A stretch of 14,238 bases of DNA, from assembly GCA_019420065.1 (NCBI GenBank), contig JAHZHX010000009.1, forward strand, positions 17,026 through 31,263, read 5' to 3'. Shown piece after piece: positions 14,102 to 14,238 of this stretch. Positions within the stretch are counted from its first letter, which is position 1, and each line of letters opens with the position of its first letter. The stretch comes from Clostridiales bacterium (GTDB lineage: Bacteria > Bacillota > Clostridia > Christensenellales > Aristaeellaceae). The notes beneath the pieces were generated by a model. That model searched no databases and was not told the DNA's origin. It saw only the letters and a list, made by a program, of their open reading frames with translations. Made by a program: the position numbers and the translations under genes.

Positions 14102-14124
14102 TGTAATCTACATCTGGAATTACA
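14102..14124. repeat. Inverted repeat TGTAAT-N11-ATTACA before the last gene
   Basis: TGTAAT (14102-14107) and ATTACA (14119-14124) are perfect inverted arms, 11 bases apart. They end five bases before the AAAGGTGG ribosome binding site of the rightmost gene. The element could be an operator or a small mRNA hairpin; the left arm may also serve as a -10. The arms are short, so chance is possible. Confidence 0.3.
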
Positions 14125-14143
14125 TTCCAAAGGTGGTGGATTT

Positions 14144-14238
14144 ATGATGTCAACCCAAGAAATCCTTCGTACTCTCGGCATTGGCCAGCGCTTCAAAGGA
14201 CACGCCCTCATTGTAGCGGCGCTGAACCGCATCTCAAC
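14144..14238 (+). CDS. Spo0A C-terminal-domain-like protein (partial, N-terminus only)
   Basis: The window ends 31 codons into this gene. ATG 14144 is preceded by AAAGGTGG at 7 bases; a second ATG directly follows at 14147. The visible protein opens MMSTQEILRTLGIGQRFKG and continues HALIVAALNRIS. The pattern of an acidic or polar residue, IL, two residues, LGI, a basic position, KG, then a hydrophobic run resembles the start of the Spo0A DNA-binding domain (typically a segment like ILHEIGVPAHIKGYxYLREAI). In Spo0A that domain lies after a receiver domain; here it begins at residue 4, so no receiver precedes it. The match is judged by eye over about 28 residues, and the 3' end is missing. It diverges from the DHH operon. 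Confidence 0.5.
   Translation, partial: MMSTQEILRTLGIGQRFKGHALIVAALNRIS

Noticed and set aside
1..14238. CRISPR arrays, tRNA genes, insertion sequences, phage or defence genes
   Set aside because: No spaced direct repeats, no tRNA-like cloverleaf with CCA end, no transposase motif and no terminal inverted repeats with target duplication were seen on either strand.

Overview
The window looks like chromosomal DNA from a fairly GC-rich, spore-forming Firmicute of the class Clostridia. The evidence is a SpoIID-type protein, a partial gene resembling the Spo0A DNA-binding domain, a cysteine T-box riboswitch ahead of cysE-cysS, strong AGGAGG-type ribosome binding sites, and consensus sigma-A promoters with 17-base spacers. 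No tRNA, rRNA, CRISPR array, transposase or phage gene was seen. Most of the window is compact, ordinary core genome.

Layout from left to right. (1) Minus strand, 1-3197: a peptide-type ABC transporter operon. It has a strong promoter, a leader of about 155 bases with three hairpins, a family 5 solute-binding protein, a DppB/OppB-type permease with a TTG start, and the first 38 codons of a DppC/OppC-type permease that runs off the left edge. (2) Minus strand, 3142-5735: radA followed by a SpoIID-like gene with a GTG start, ending in a hairpin terminator that overlaps the transporter promoter. (3) Plus strand, 5741-6915: a single-gene unit for a membrane-anchored metallophosphoesterase-like protein with changed metal-site motifs. 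(4) Plus strand, 6926-11228: a consensus promoter, a full T-box riboswitch with UGC specifier and UGGA acceptor-binding sequence, then cysE, cysS, a small helix-hairpin-helix protein and an M32 carboxypeptidase. (5) Minus strand, 11188-13966: two tandem, overlapping DHH/DHHA1 phosphoesterases (NrnA type) and an SDR oxidoreductase, driven from one promoter and sharing a bidirectional terminator with the M32 gene. (6) Plus strand, 14144 onward: the start of a small Spo0A C-terminal-like gene. It diverges from the DHH operon across a 248-base spacer that holds a Spo0A-box-like palindrome.

How the parts work together. The T-box operon couples cysteine supply (CysE makes O-acetylserine) and cysteine charging (CysS) to the level of uncharged tRNA-Cys. 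The DHH pair probably degrades very short RNA or related nucleotides. RadA acts in recombination. The SpoIID-like protein probably acts on peptidoglycan during engulfment or in the wall. The least ordinary items are the structured leader and overlapping promoter of the transporter operon, the altered metallophosphoesterase, the radA translation start, and the 13.9-14.2 kb divergent region. No wholly new system is evident.
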